Position numbers and translations under genes: made by a program | Notes under the pieces: model-generated | Told to the model about the DNA's origin: nothing | The model's database searches: none | What the model saw: only the letters and a program-made list of their open reading frames with translations | Source: Fasciolopsis buskii | Lineage: Eukaryota; Platyhelminthes; Trematoda; Plagiorchiida; Fasciolidae | Reading direction: 5' to 3' | Assembly (NCBI GenBank): GCA_008360955.1 | Contig: LUCM01011238.1 | Coordinates: 237,475 to 301,474, forward strand | DNA length: 64,000 nucleotides | Shown here: positions 47,325 through 58,685 of the stretch, piece after piece | Numbering within the stretch: position 1 is the stretch's first letter | Layout of the letters: each line of letters opens with the position of its first letter

Positions 47325-50094
47325 TTTGGAAATGTACTAGCTTTTTCAGATTATAGGATGCCAGTTAGAGTGATAATGATTCTTCGGAAGACTTACCTGT
47401 AGCGTTTGGTTGCTGGATGTTTTATAATTAACTGGTTATGGCATGAAATGTTATTATCTTTGGTAAGTTTACGGCACAATAACACGAAGGGTAGTAAGAG
47501 TTTGAAGACCACTGGTTGGTTGCCACGTGGTCTAGTGCGCAAACACTAATAATTCGTGGTCCTGAGGTCACATATACAAACACGTAGGCTGCTGAGCACG
47601 GGTTCGTCAACTTGTAGGATCGATGTGAGTAAAATGACGGCTTTTCACTCCGTTTGCATGCCCGAGAGTGGTAGTTTCGTTGAAACCGGTCTTACGGTGC
47701 CCACGAACGTTGATTTTGTCACGTACTGTACGATCTTACGTCCGATTGGTCCTCGATCTAGATTCGCTACTTCAGGTTCTCCAGTTTGTGTGAAGCGTTC
47801 AAGCAGACAGAACGGGTAACATTGGATATTCGCAACGCCAGCACACACGCACTTAATCTCTGACATGACAGCCGCATGCCATGAATACATTTAGTCTGAC
47901 TATGAGTTCACTTGAGTATTTTCGGAAATTCTAACAAATTGAACCTCACGAGAGATTCACAAATTGGCTATTGGGTTGAAGCACAATATTAGGCTGCTGC
48001 TCGTGTAAAAACGTGGTATTCGGTGTTCAATCTGTTCGAGTGTTGTTAGGGATAACGTTTCACCACTAGTGTTTGTGGAACATCATACGACTGACCCAAA
48101 ATCATTATATTATTTTCCAAACAATTTAATATTTAGTTCTTAACCAGATTTTCTACCCTTTTCGCCTAGTTGCTGCGATGTTCAGTGGTTAGTTCGACTG
48201 ATGAGGGGCCTGTGAAGTCGTAACTTTTTCCCGTCTCACCTTTGCTTATTTGGACTAAATTTGTTCTTTGTGCAAAACCATTCTCATCGGAAGTGCATTG
48301 AGTTCGAAACGGAATGAATCCGACATGCCTTCAATCTGGAACCATAGAATAAACCACACGAACAGAGAAACCAGGTATTCGTACGGATCCGATCAGTTAC
48401 AGACTAGGGCGAAATATCATGCAGGGATCAGGTCGACATCATTTGAATGGACTAAAATCTTTTCAGTGATAACAAAGTCAATACTGATGAGCAAGTTGTA
48501 CTTCGAAAATGCCCTTTTGAATTCATGGTACTACTGTTCGAAACAGTATATTTTGGCGTTTTCGTAAATATTCTCATAAGGCTAAAGAAGTAGTTGTCTG
48601 CCATAACCACTAAATTCCGTTCGATAGAGGTGTAAAACCTGAGAACTGACACCAATTCACACATACCTCACAAGACGTCAGCCACCGGTAAACCAGAATA
48701 ATGTGAACCCAAATGGTAATTCAGAAACTCCATCATACATATCTCGGGTTAAGGAGCCACCTCTTGGGAAGGTGAAATTATGTAACAATGGAATACTGAC
48801 ACTTTCAACAGTGTTCGGCGTCAGATTAATCTGTCCTATTCAGTAGCTGCTTAGGAAACTGCTTATATTTTTACCCGTTTAATACGATTGAAAACCTTGG
48901 CAAACTAGTGAAGTTTATTCAATAAACTACATCCGTTATTGAAGGTCCTAAGCACTTCGTGTGACGGATCCAAAGTACTTTAGCTGCTGACTGAATGGAG
49001 AGGAAACTTGATCTTACTTTTTAGTTGCATGAAATGATAACTTATCCAGCAACAGATTGCTCACTATGGAGCTTAAACATGTGGATGTTGAGGCATATAC
49101 ACTTGCCAAGAAGTTAGTGCCTAACTTCATGATTTTTTTGATCTCTAGAGAATGTCCTACTATTTCACACCAAAAACTAACAGAATTTTGTCCTCCGATG
49201 TCCAGAAACATAAGTGCTGATCTTTGGAGATTTGTGTATAACTGTTAGCGTAGTGGATCCGGAAACCACTACGGTTCTTAGATACTTTTGAGCTAACGTC
49301 ATATTAATAGCTTTTACACCCCAAACACCTTTCTCCCAGGCCCCATACATTAATCAAGGTTAAGATTAATAATCGATTCACGGCTTGCCGTCCTTGGACG
49401 TCATTTACCGGAAGCCGATGTCAATATAACATTTTTTCTCCGGTCCGCCACGTGCATGGTTTGATGAGAATAGTCTCACATGACTGTAATGGAGCGCAAA
49501 CATATAAAACCAATTATCCAGTTGCAAAAGCGAAGTGCATTCTACTCGACCACGAGAGGAGGCGCGAAAATGTTATTCAAATGGAGACAACGGCAGTCAA
49601 TCCTTAGGGTCCTTGAATCCAGCGACATCGCCTATCCCCGAAGTAGAAGAATAAGACCACCACACGGAACTACCACCAGGAAACTCGACCAGTCATTGAG
49701 TAAGGTAATCAATTTGGGACAGCGAACTGTTGCTATTTAAGCTAAATCTACTTTAAAGTGACGAATGACATCCGCTACGGTCAATTTAAGGACGTAGTTC
49801 TAAGTGCTCCACTAATAGAAGCACTATTCACGGAGTCATAGTCATTATCTTCGATTTTGTATGGCGGCAATCATGCAGAAGAAATAAGTAGGAGAACCCT
49901 TTAGGACGATTATGGTGATGCCATCCGATTCACGCAATTTGATACACTGGAGCTTCGTGGTCGCTTGTGACTATACCAGTCACTTGATTATTAGTGTGAA
50001 ATATCAGAAACAAGCGGAAATAAATGCAGCAGCCATCATTGGTCCCAGGGTAGTCCATCCATCATTGACAAGCGCCTCCGTAAACAATTATCAC
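47325..50094. other. No supported gene
   Basis: Frames up to about 99 codons without recognisable domains. The frame at 49057-49248 (+) follows an acceptor-like CAACAG at 49053 but nothing joins it. Confidence 0.4.
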
Positions 50095-50364
50095 TGTGAT
50101 ATCATCACTCAACTCACCATAAAGAAACCATGGAAGCACTGTACAGCTGTTTCATCCTTGTTAGGAATCATCAGCAGTGCATATCCACCGCGCCCCAACT
50201 GGGACGCGAACCCGGGACGAACGATTGTGAGTCGAACGCCTTAGCCATTACGCTACCGGGCAGGCTCTGAACGGTTTGTTGAACTTCACCACATGATGTT
50301 GCACCTATCCGTCACTGGTTTGCTTCCATGGTTTCTTTATGGTGAGTTGAGTGATGATATCACA
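50095..50364 (-). repeat. tRNA-derived SINE family 2, copy 2, inside a perfect 44-bp inverted repeat
   Basis: The arm at 50095-50138 (TGTGATATCATCACTCAACT start) and that at 50321-50364 are exact reverse complements over 44 bp. The 182-bp interior is a SINE on the minus strand: A-box-like TAGCGTAATGG, an anticodon-loop-like CTCACAA, B-box GGGTTCGCGTCCC (50205-50225 region), then the body shared with 10630-10830. Outside the arms the symmetry continues imperfectly for about 20 bp. SINEs normally have direct, not inverted, flanking repeats. Confidence 0.85.
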
Positions 50365-50609
50365 TGGTGAATTATTTCATGTAAACATTCAATCTCCTAC
50401 TACTAAAATGTAATTATCACTGTACTAAATAGCAACGGCTCAGTGGTCGACAGCCCGGTCAGTGGATGGGGACATGTTCTGTAGGGGAAAATGCCAAGAA
50501 TCAACTGTAACAAAAGAACATCCAAGTGATTATCTTCTCAGTACTTTTGAAGAATTTGATCATAAAAACAAAAAGTCGGTCTCTGAGAGAATAAATTTCA
50601 TGAGAATAA

Positions 50610-50783
50610 GGCTTGGTGGTCAAGCGGTCACCGTCGTGGCGTTTCAGCTTGAAGGTCACGGGTCCGAGTCCTGGCACCGCCGTTCAACTTACCCACGCGG
50701 GAGCCCACTGATGACCGCGAACCCCTTCCTGAAATTGATGTACATTATCGCTTCATTAATAAAGGAAGTAAAAAAATAAAGAA
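50610..50783 (+). repeat. tRNA-derived SINE family 1, copy 2
   Basis: A tRNA-like head from 50610 (GGCTTGGTGGTCAAGCGG, A-box region) with a B-box GGGTCCGAGTCC at about 50660-50671, then the family body (CAACTTACCCACGCGGGAGC, CGCGAACCCCTTCC) and a tail TCATTAATAAAGGAAG ending in an A-rich run at 50767-50783. The same body occurs at 31968-32157. Confidence 0.8.
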
Positions 50784-52692
50784 ACATCAAAGCGATTTCA
50801 CCCTACAAAGCACGAACCGGCTCATGCACGTAATCCAGCCACTTTACCGACTGATTTAGGAGACCAAGCAGACAATGTAGCACGTGGTCTGAAAATAGGT
50901 TCCCGGTAACATGCCCAAAGTACAATACATTCTGAATCATTTTATTGCAATATTATAGCAATTTTGGTCCAATTTTTACAAACACTAGTCCTGCGAAAAT
51001 ATGTTCGGGTTTTGCTTTCTACCTTGAAGAACCCAAGAACACTGAAGGAAGAACAGGGTAAAAAGACAAATCGAGAAAACTATAGAGCGGTAGAAACAGT
51101 GTATACATGAATGACACTGAATGAGGCAGTTAACCATACCCGCAAAGTCTCCATTCATCACTCTGTATCCCCACGTGAATGCCATCTCCGTAATCTAAAT
51201 TCAACTACTCGGGGTGGAGGAAAGTGTTGCCAATTAAGGCCTTGGAATGATTACTCTGACTCAATTTATAATCATTACCCGCCTCGAAGAACACCGTATT
51301 CCGAAGAGCATCGATCCCCAGGCATCTGCAATAGAGAACATCAGCACCTTAACTTGCTAAAATTCAACGTCTGTTCGGTCAACTGAGCTCTCCGACCAAA
51401 AATTCCGCGTCTAAACTCAGAGTTACTAAGACTATTCCCTCATCACATTCTACCAAATCCACAAAGACTTCAATGTTCAAACACCGACAACTTAACACAT
51501 CTGTCCTCAAAGGCCATGTTTCTGAGCTGCATAGTAGGATCGAACGTACCGCTGCATTGCAAACTCGACAATGGGTCGATGACCGGATGTCACGCCAATA
51601 CTACAAATGCCTTAAATTGGCAAATACCAATCCAGCCTTCTGAATACATGAAACCACTTTATTCGGTATAAGACCATCTGCTGGGATGTAACTGTCATAA
51701 CGACAAACTTAGTTAGTCAAATCCACCCCTCCAAAACAAGGTTCAACCTCGAGCCAATCTAGTTTTGGAGCAGCGTCTTACAAAGCGCAACCGAAACATA
51801 TACTGCATTGTCACTCACGCGATCGACAAATACTTTCAACTTGCTTTGAACTTTTTGGGCAGAACATGTTCTAAATCAGTCAATTTACTGTTTGTACGAA
51901 TGTCAATGGGATTATTTTTAGACTTATTTCAATTGTAAATTTGAAAAGAAAGGCTGAAAGTAGGGAAACTTTACGAACTCCATTTCTTGTAATGAAATTG
52001 ATTGAAAGGTGATCGCGAGCGTAAATTAGGACTCGATTTGGAAAGATAAATGAACAGATAAGCTTCCAATGTGGCGTTGTTTCCTCCAAGTAGCCAGGTT
52101 AGAAGTTAAAACCACTAGCAACGACCACAACGTCTGTTAAACGGGCTCTTAGGAGTGGTCGGGATAAGTCCCAGTAGAGCTCGTCTTCGGCCTGTATTCA
52201 GCGGGGCATACGAGAATACAAAAAACAAACAGCGACACCTTAATTGACCGTTACTGACGCAGACAGAGCTGTACACAACGCCTGTTGACTGGGATGTAAT
52301 CCAACTGTTTTCGCTGGTCTCTCTTGGTCAGAGTCAACATGACCATGAGCGCTCCAAACGGGGTCATCTGACACAAGAGGAGTGAAGTGAGAGAGGCGGT
52401 TGAATCTGGACTATGAAGTAACCGTAGAACTGGAATCCTGTATGCACGTTTCAGAGACGCAAGATAGATTTATTTCAGATGTCTGAAGAGGTTTTCCTAT
52501 GGGAGCCTGTTGCCCTGTGCGGTTGAGCAAATAAACATAGGAAGCCGAGTGAAGTGTACAGTTGGGCTTGAGCAGTAATCGCATTTTACTTTCTGCCTTC
52601 TCATTGCGGTATTCATTAGTTAGATCTACCGAACCACAATTTTTCGTGGCATATCGCATGGTTCCACATCAGAAGAACTAAAGCTGGTGAAG
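50784..52692. other. No supported gene
   Basis: Frames of 66-91 codons only. The left part of the Gypsy element at 52.7 kb may extend into 52.4-52.7 kb, but no motif shows it. Confidence 0.4.
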
Positions 52693-53425
52693 TCACCCTA
52701 TAGAAAAGATATTGAGAGCATTTAGGCGGGTGATACTTCCCGGCTGCAACATCGCAGTTTTTTCTTTGGAACTCTTAACCAGAGCCTTTGGTTCAAAAGT
52801 CTGATCCACAAGCAGTGGGTGTTGATCCAGCACTACTGACCTAACCAAGGTCACAAGCCTGGTGCACCCATCCGCCCAAATGTTGATTATACACCATGTG
52901 GAACATATAGGTCGGTAAAATACCTCAATGGTGTAATGAAATCGGATGAATAGATCGTGGTAAGTAGCCTCGGTGACGCCTTTGGCTTTCAAACTCCAAA
53001 GTGATGGAACTGCCTGGGTGTCGATGCGAAATTTTTATACAAAAGGTTCCATTTAAGAACAGTTTATATTATCTGCATTCCATAATGATAACCGACATTT
53101 CACTGAAGGAACGCCACAGTGTAACCCTTACCGAAATTACCACCGGTATAGAATTGGCTCGCCTCATTGTATGAGAAGAGGCGTTCGCAACATTGGTTTC
53201 TATGCCTAATAAGGACCAAATACAGTGAAATGGATCGAGGCCTTCTTCCCACATTAAAAATTCCAGGTTACTAGACTTGAGGACTGAAGTCATTCTTCGC
53301 CACGAAGTACCGTTCAGCCTCTCCCATTGCCCATTGACCTGGGGACTATCAAGCGTAGTCCGTATGCCATTGTTGTGAAGAAAGTAGTTTAATTTTGACA
53401 TGAACGAAACATACGGTTGATGCAA
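52693..53425 (-). pseudogene. Gypsy-type LTR retrotransposon remnant (integrase end of pol)
   Basis: Read leftward from 53425: SKLNYFLHNNGIRTTLDSPQ, VNGQWERLNGT, MTSVLKSSNLEFLMWEEGLD, and FHCIWSLLGIETNVANASS. This corresponds to the integrase core end of Gypsy elements (LHSRGI..T.P.NPQGNGQVER.NGT..LK....HWEEVLP.ALH..RSLLCTATN.TPHE). The catalytic Glu is seen in WERLNGT. The frame breaks near 53069, and a second frame at 52992-52693 may be the poorly conserved C-terminal part. No LTR was found. Confidence 0.7.
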
Positions 53426-54064
53426 ATGTCAGATGGCATAGAAATAATGGAAAGAGGTGGTAGGGACAGTTAATAAAGACAGATGTGTATGCATTTGGGA
53501 AGGCAACCATGAAATGGAAACGAGAGTATCCGTTAATAATAGTGAATCATTTCTTCTGTGAAACCGACGGGAAAAGACTTATAAATCCACGTTGAGCACT
53601 TCAAGGGATTTGCAGCACTGATTACTCGGTCCAGTGGTGGAGTGAAAAATGGTGATTTCAATTTCACGCAAACCGAACAGTCAGAGATCGTGGGAAATCG
53701 TCTGCAGAGAACAAGTTCTTTGAACGGACAAAGTGGAGCATTGTGGTGTCACCAGGATGGCACGATAAATAATGAAGACCGTGTGAGTAAGGAGCCGCTA
53801 GTGATGCAATGCCGCTTAGACAGGACAAACCGACCGCTGAGTTGTTCTCTTCTCGGGGACGAATTTGCATGCCAGATTTGAAATGTGAAAGTTCTATGTT
53901 GAATCGTTTCATCTCTGATCCTACAATGATGTGATATGTTAAACACGAACGCTACGGATTTCTGACTCAAAATTATGTCTTAACCTGGCGTTTTAAGAAA
54001 TTTCAAACGGGGGACCACATTAGCTAATTCCCCAAAGGATGGAGAGCAACAGCTGACATAACAA
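53426..54064. other. No supported gene
   Basis: Overlapping frames on both strands at 53642-53970 without recognisable motifs. It may be decayed upstream pol of the Gypsy remnant. Confidence 0.4.
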
Positions 54065-55330
54065 GAAGGGAGAGATTAGTCATCATCGTTCAGCGTTAAA
54101 CAGCAAGGCAATCCTCACTGACCGCTCACTTTTCCGCAAAGTTCCACGCCTCTATAAAAAGAGGGAATATCCAAGGGGAACAGCGAGCGGACCTACACAG
54201 GCGGGAAAGATAAGTGTTGCAGTAGCCAACACACGAAACACAGTCTAATTGTACAAACCTAATTTTTCGAACGTTCTGGTCTGACAGAAAATGAGAACAC
54301 GATCACCAATTTTCACGGTTCACTGTCATATCCTTCACTGTCTCCAATCAGCTAGTTGACGGATCTTCCGGACCCCATCCACGAACATGTGAGACACCTA
54401 CTTTATCTAAGTTCGCTGTGCATCTTCTCATCCCACGTTGCCACGTTATTTGCTTACTTACATATGGCTTCTTCGGTTCCTTGGGAGGAACTCAAAATAG
54501 GGCACGATATGGTAGAGGAGTTAAACCCAACCAGTTACGTCTACTACGTTTCGACGTACGCGGGTCAGTACGAATTACAGAGTTGAACAGAAACGGGTCA
54601 ACGTAACCATACTAGAATATGGTCGATCTGGCTTAGACTTCCCGTCGAGTTAGAGAGCCATGTCGCCGTGCGACGCGAATTGTGTCGGAAATTTGCGCCA
54701 GACAGGAATAGATTGTTCCCCGCAGAAAATTGGACAGGTCCTTCCTCGCTATCTGTTCGCTGAGCAGGAAACGCGCAGCGCCCATCGAAATAGACTTCCA
54801 ACCTGTGCATCAAAATCCCCTGCCAACACTACAATGTCAGAGCTTTTGCTCTTTTGAACAACATTGACGAATTCGTCATTAAACTCGTCTTTTTGTGTGT
54901 CAGCGCTGCAGTCTGTTGGGACATATGCCAAGATGACAAATAAACTGCGCCTAACACAACTAGTCTTCTGGGCGCCGAGTGATCGCTGCAGTCTCACGAT
55001 ACACAAGCGACTTTTAACCGGGATCCAGTCTAAAAGGGCCGCTTCATCCTTCTCATTTAAAACTATCCCCACACTGCGTTGGCCCACAGCTTGAACTGCT
55101 TCGTCTCCTGCAGTGTGCAGAAGATATCTTGACAAGAGATTGGGCGCGGTTAGTTGAACTACTCTACCCGAATCCTGAATTCGTGTTCCACTGGCACGCA
55201 GACGTCAATCGAAAGTGAGTCCACTGTCAGAGCTAGACACACCTGTTGGCCAGCCTGCAGGAGAGTGTGCAAATTGAAGAAACCGAGATTCAAACTGACG
55301 AGGCTTGAGAAAATGAGGGCTAGCAGACTG
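54065..55330 (-). pseudogene. Internally deleted RTE-like retrotransposon (endonuclease joined to 3' end)
   Basis: Read leftward: an apurinic-type endonuclease from about 55330, with VGIVLNEKDEAALLDWIPV, VRRSLFVILAYVPTDCS, SSDIVVLAGDFDAQVG, then after a frameshift QRTDSEEGPVQF..NNLFLSGANFRHNSRRTATW and SQIDHILVW, and a fading tail to about 54540. Near 54525 the sequence jumps to the reverse transcriptase C-terminus (LPYRALF, WQRGMRRCTANLDKVG, HVRGWGPEDP) and the 3' UTR, ending near 54065 with a GATGATG tail. The RT core is missing. The 3' part is nearly identical to 62760-63330 and 63486-63940 and shares their stop codons. Confidence 0.8.
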
Positions 55331-57066
55331 AGAACCAATTACTACGCTACTAGGCGATGAACCGTTGCGATTATCGGTCGCGTTACCAGTGGGGACATTG
55401 TGGGTAGACAGAAAGGTAAAGAAACTTGATTGCAGACGAAAGAAACAGGTTGAATAAAAGAGAGGGAACTCTGAGCAGTAGCATACTTATCAGAATCCAC
55501 TCCACTCGATGCGATGAGCAGCGCGGTCCTGATTATCCTGCGCGACGACCGATGCAATATGGGATTATTTGTAGACATTTAACTTATAGGGATTGGTGAA
55601 CAGGTACCACTAGGGAATCCAGCCGCTAAGCACAGGAACGATTAGGGTTCCAAACTAAAGCCTTTGGTTATAACAAGAGCCTGACCGCGAGGCAGCGGGG
55701 CATAGTTGAGTGGAAGCCAATCTATTTGGATCAGTTACTCCCCCCCTCGTTCTTCCGACTGAACTGCCAACTCAGATCAACCCATGACCGGGAGGACCAG
55801 GAGACTAGAATGTCAGGACTCTACCCATTGACCTTTTAGGTACGATTGGATCTTCGGCTTGAAATAAGCCATCCTATATAGCTCGTTCGGTCATGGAGGC
55901 ACCCAAGCCGTCACACCACGTCAACGTACAGTATCGCAATGACAGCTTCCTTGTATTTGGTCTGTATTATGCACAGAAACCAGTGATAGAACGGCTGCTC
56001 TCATACTTCCACAAACCGACTTCCGGTTTCCCATTACCAAGGTGGCCGTTCATTCCTGAGGCGATGTTCATGCGCAGAAATATCAGGACAATTAAATATG
56101 GAATGGAGTAGGTCTATTGTAGCCTCACGTGGTCTCGCGTTCGATCCCCAGCTGTCCGTGAATTAATTACCGTTGGTTAGCCAGCAGCGGCACTCATTCA
56201 AACCCTGCCGTCAACTCTGCATGATGGCCCTACTAACGATACGCCTAATGAAAACAAGCAAACCCAGAAACGAACAAGACGTGTCTTCTGGTGCTCAGGT
56301 ATCTTCATCTCGGGCAGAGAGTCGGACTCTCGGCCGCCAAAGAACTTGCCGTTACGATCTGCGCAATCGTGAAACCCAAACAGATGGTCCCGTAAATAAT
56401 GTAGTTTCGCAGCACTAAAAAACTACCTGGGATGGATGTTTTATTTTACGTTACGTCAACTGTGCAATTCAACATACAGTTTCTCTTCCGTAATTCTACT
56501 GCTTGCTTTTGATCAATTCTAGCTCTCATTTATTTACCGGAGCGAAACATCTAAGCCTTCAGACTTCTTTCTTCAACTCGCGAACGCTTCCACTAAGTTC
56601 TGCCATAAAAGATCAGCCATTTTCCACCTCGTGTATCTATTCTTTTTATGGCAACGCGCAACCCGGTGAAGGAGGCGATGGTCAGTGGGGCTTACCCCAG
56701 TGTTTAGCGCCGAATGATGATGGTACTGAAAGATTCGGAACCATAGTTGTCGGCACTTTCTCATGTATACAAGGGCCCCAGACGCTATGGAGCATGTGCT
56801 TTACGACAACTTTATGAATTGAGCAGTTGTACCCGCGACGTATGCCGCCTCTGAGCATAAAACAGAGATTTCCCGTGATTCATTCACAGGTGGCGAGTAA
56901 AAACGGTACTATCCTATTCAGTTTAATCGATCCCTGATGACTTAATTCTCAATCGAAAAACCGATAGACCAAAGTACAAGTTTCTCGGTCTCTCCGGTCA
57001 TTCTACTTAGTCAGAAGAACAGTGGAACGATGCAAGCTCCCTTAACCTGTAAAGAATGGAACACTA
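55331..57066. other. No supported gene
   Basis: 55331-55600 may be the 5' UTR of the deleted RTE element. A frame at 56173-56418 (..SSSRAESRTLGRQRTCRYDLR..) is unrecognised. A B-box-like GCGTTCGATCCC at 56139-56150 has no matching A-box. Confidence 0.4.
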
Positions 57067-57438
57067 TTAATTCGATTCAACCATGAGAGTATTCAACATT
57101 AGGATTGAAGGCCACAGGGTAGTAAATTCGTGGGACGGTGGACACGAGCGATTGTTGACAAGCAAATCAAACTGGGGCGCTTGGGTTGACCGATTGAGAT
57201 AATTCAGCAGAAATAACGAAACGTCTGCTAACAGCATCGAAAAATTTATTGGGAACGACGAGGGAAACACCTGAACTGACTGCACTAATCTGAAGGCCAT
57301 ATCATTGTCTTCCAACAGGGCTGGGATTTTACGCGGATTACCTAACGGTCGAAGCGTTGAGTACGCATACGACAATATTCTGGCACTAACATTGAAAATT
57401 CTGAGTCGACTGCGTCCCCTAATGTTGATGTCCCCCAT
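57067..57438 (-). CDS. Hypothetical reading frame of 123 codons
   Basis: An ATG at 57438 opens MGDINIRGRSRLRIFN and runs without a stop to 57067, including FPINFSMLLADVSLFLLNYLN. Most of it also occurs in the second copy of the duplicated block (58686-58991). No family is recognised. The opposite strand also carries an open frame here, and acceptor-like TTCCAACAG is present on plus, so coding status and strand are open. Confidence 0.25.
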   Translation of the reverse strand: MGDINIRGRSRLRIFNVSARILSYAYSTLRPLGNPRKIPALLEDNDMAFRLVQSVQVFPSSFPINFSMLLADVSLFLLNYLNRSTQAPQFDLLVNNRSCPPSHEFTTLWPSILMLNTLMVESN

Positions 57439-58060
57439 GTCCAGGGCTTACCGCCAACCCCCACTCTTTACTTTTTGGAATGATGTATCTACTGTCTGGA
57501 GCTCCTTTGACAGTCCTTCTTTGCATGTTTTTCTACTCAATTACAAACACAGACAGATAGCTGTTGGCACTAAGTTACTGTTGTAATTCTACCTTATTTG
57601 CTCAGTTGTTTGATTGTCGAACACGCCCAGTTGACCGGAGGTGATCAACTGGATTAAGCATGTCACCCAAAAAAGATCACAGGTCCGATCTGCCGGTCAC
57701 TTCGGTGGTAGACGGCAGCTCGTTGTCGCCCGACATGTTACCGTACCTGATTTAGCAAGACCTTATGTGGTTCTATGCCACTCAAAATTTCAGGGCCAGG
57801 GTTGCCAGTTTCCCTCCGATTTAGTGGGCTATGGCATATGTTCCTTCTGCTAAACTCAAGCAGCAAGCACGCCACAAAAAGCTTGCCTTCCCATCTTACG
57901 ATTTTTTCCCATTAAAAGCAGAATCAAGAGACTGGCTCTTGCGCGAATGTCTCTTTAAAGCTCGCTTTTTAAAACCTTTTGACTATGGGCTTACCCCTTG
58001 ACTCCATGTTTGGTAAAATTCTTGCAGTCTTCCTGAATTAGGAGTTGGGTACACGTTGAA

Positions 58061-58271
58061 ATGAACGAATCTAGACAATCGGTCGGAAAATACAAAGCTT
58101 CACATAGCGCAGAACTTGATGAAAAGCTGATCCGAGTCCGAGATCGGTGGTGGCTAATTGAATTAGGTATCTACCAAACCAAAAGATTTACTGGTTTGCA
58201 TTCTAGATAAGCGGGTCGTCTCGGTGACAGGCAGCAACATTCGTCAATACACTCGATCTACTGGAATATAA
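58061..58271 (+). CDS. Candidate two-exon gene end with a 40-nt intron
   Basis: Exon 58061-58166 (ATG, MNESRQSVGKYKASHSAEL.., donor TTAG/GTATCT) joins in phase to 58207-58271 (acceptor GCATTCTAG, DKRVVSVTGSNIRQYTRSTGI, stop TAA). The 40-nt intron length is typical of flatworm short introns. The product would be 56 residues, highly basic and polar; more exons probably lie upstream (a frame with SYDFFPLKAESRDWLLRECL at 57900-57960 is a candidate). It converges on the subunit e gene. The same model recurs at 59614-59824 in the second copy. The family is unknown. Confidence 0.35.
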
Positions 58272-58465
58272 CGTGGTACCAGGACGGTCCAAATCTCGGG
58301 ATTACAGGTGCCGATTCTCTCCCCTCCGACTGTGGTCCAAGAAACTTCAAGGTATTCTCTTTTTGCTGCACTCAAGTGTTAAGCAGGCAACAAGAAATCA
58401 GAGCAAAACGAGGTTGCTAAGGGATGTATTAGATTACTCTGACTACACGAAGGTCTAAAATAAGG

Positions 58466-58675
58466 TTAAGATTTTGGCACAACGCCAGCTTCTCGGGCCA
58501 GTTGCTGGGCGGATTTCTCGGCCTGTTCTGCAAACCATTCCTTGTATTCTTTGGCACGCTTTTCCAGGATGATTTTGTTTCTCTTTTGTATGTTAACTTC
58601 CCGAGATTTCAAGATTTTAAGACGAATAGCGCCATAAAGAATACCCACCGCTAGTAAGCCCCAACGAGCAGTGCG
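58466..58675 (-). pseudogene. ATP synthase subunit e, copy cut by the gap (probable artefact)
   Basis: Identical over its length to codons 22 to the stop of the intact gene at 60019-60288, then interrupted by the N run. It is very likely the same locus seen twice, not a second gene. Confidence 0.85.
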
Positions 58676-58685
58676 NNNNNNNNNN
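58676..58685. other. Assembly gap (10 N)
   Basis: Ten N characters, flanked on both sides by ends of the same 1,543-bp sequence. The true gap size is probably negative (an overlap). Confidence 0.98.

Larger units (their letters stand above)
57133..58675. repeat. 1,543-bp block, first copy (before the gap)
   Basis: Matches 58686-60228 at a constant offset of 1,553 bp; the only difference I noticed is A at 57972 against C at 59525. It ends exactly at the N run, and its counterpart starts exactly after it. This is the pattern of two overlapping contig ends placed side by side by a scaffolder rather than a true duplication. Confidence 0.9.

Noticed and set aside
56130..56160. B-box-like GCGTTCGATCCC resembling a tRNA T-arm
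   Set aside because: No A-box or acceptor stem upstream; at most a SINE fragment.
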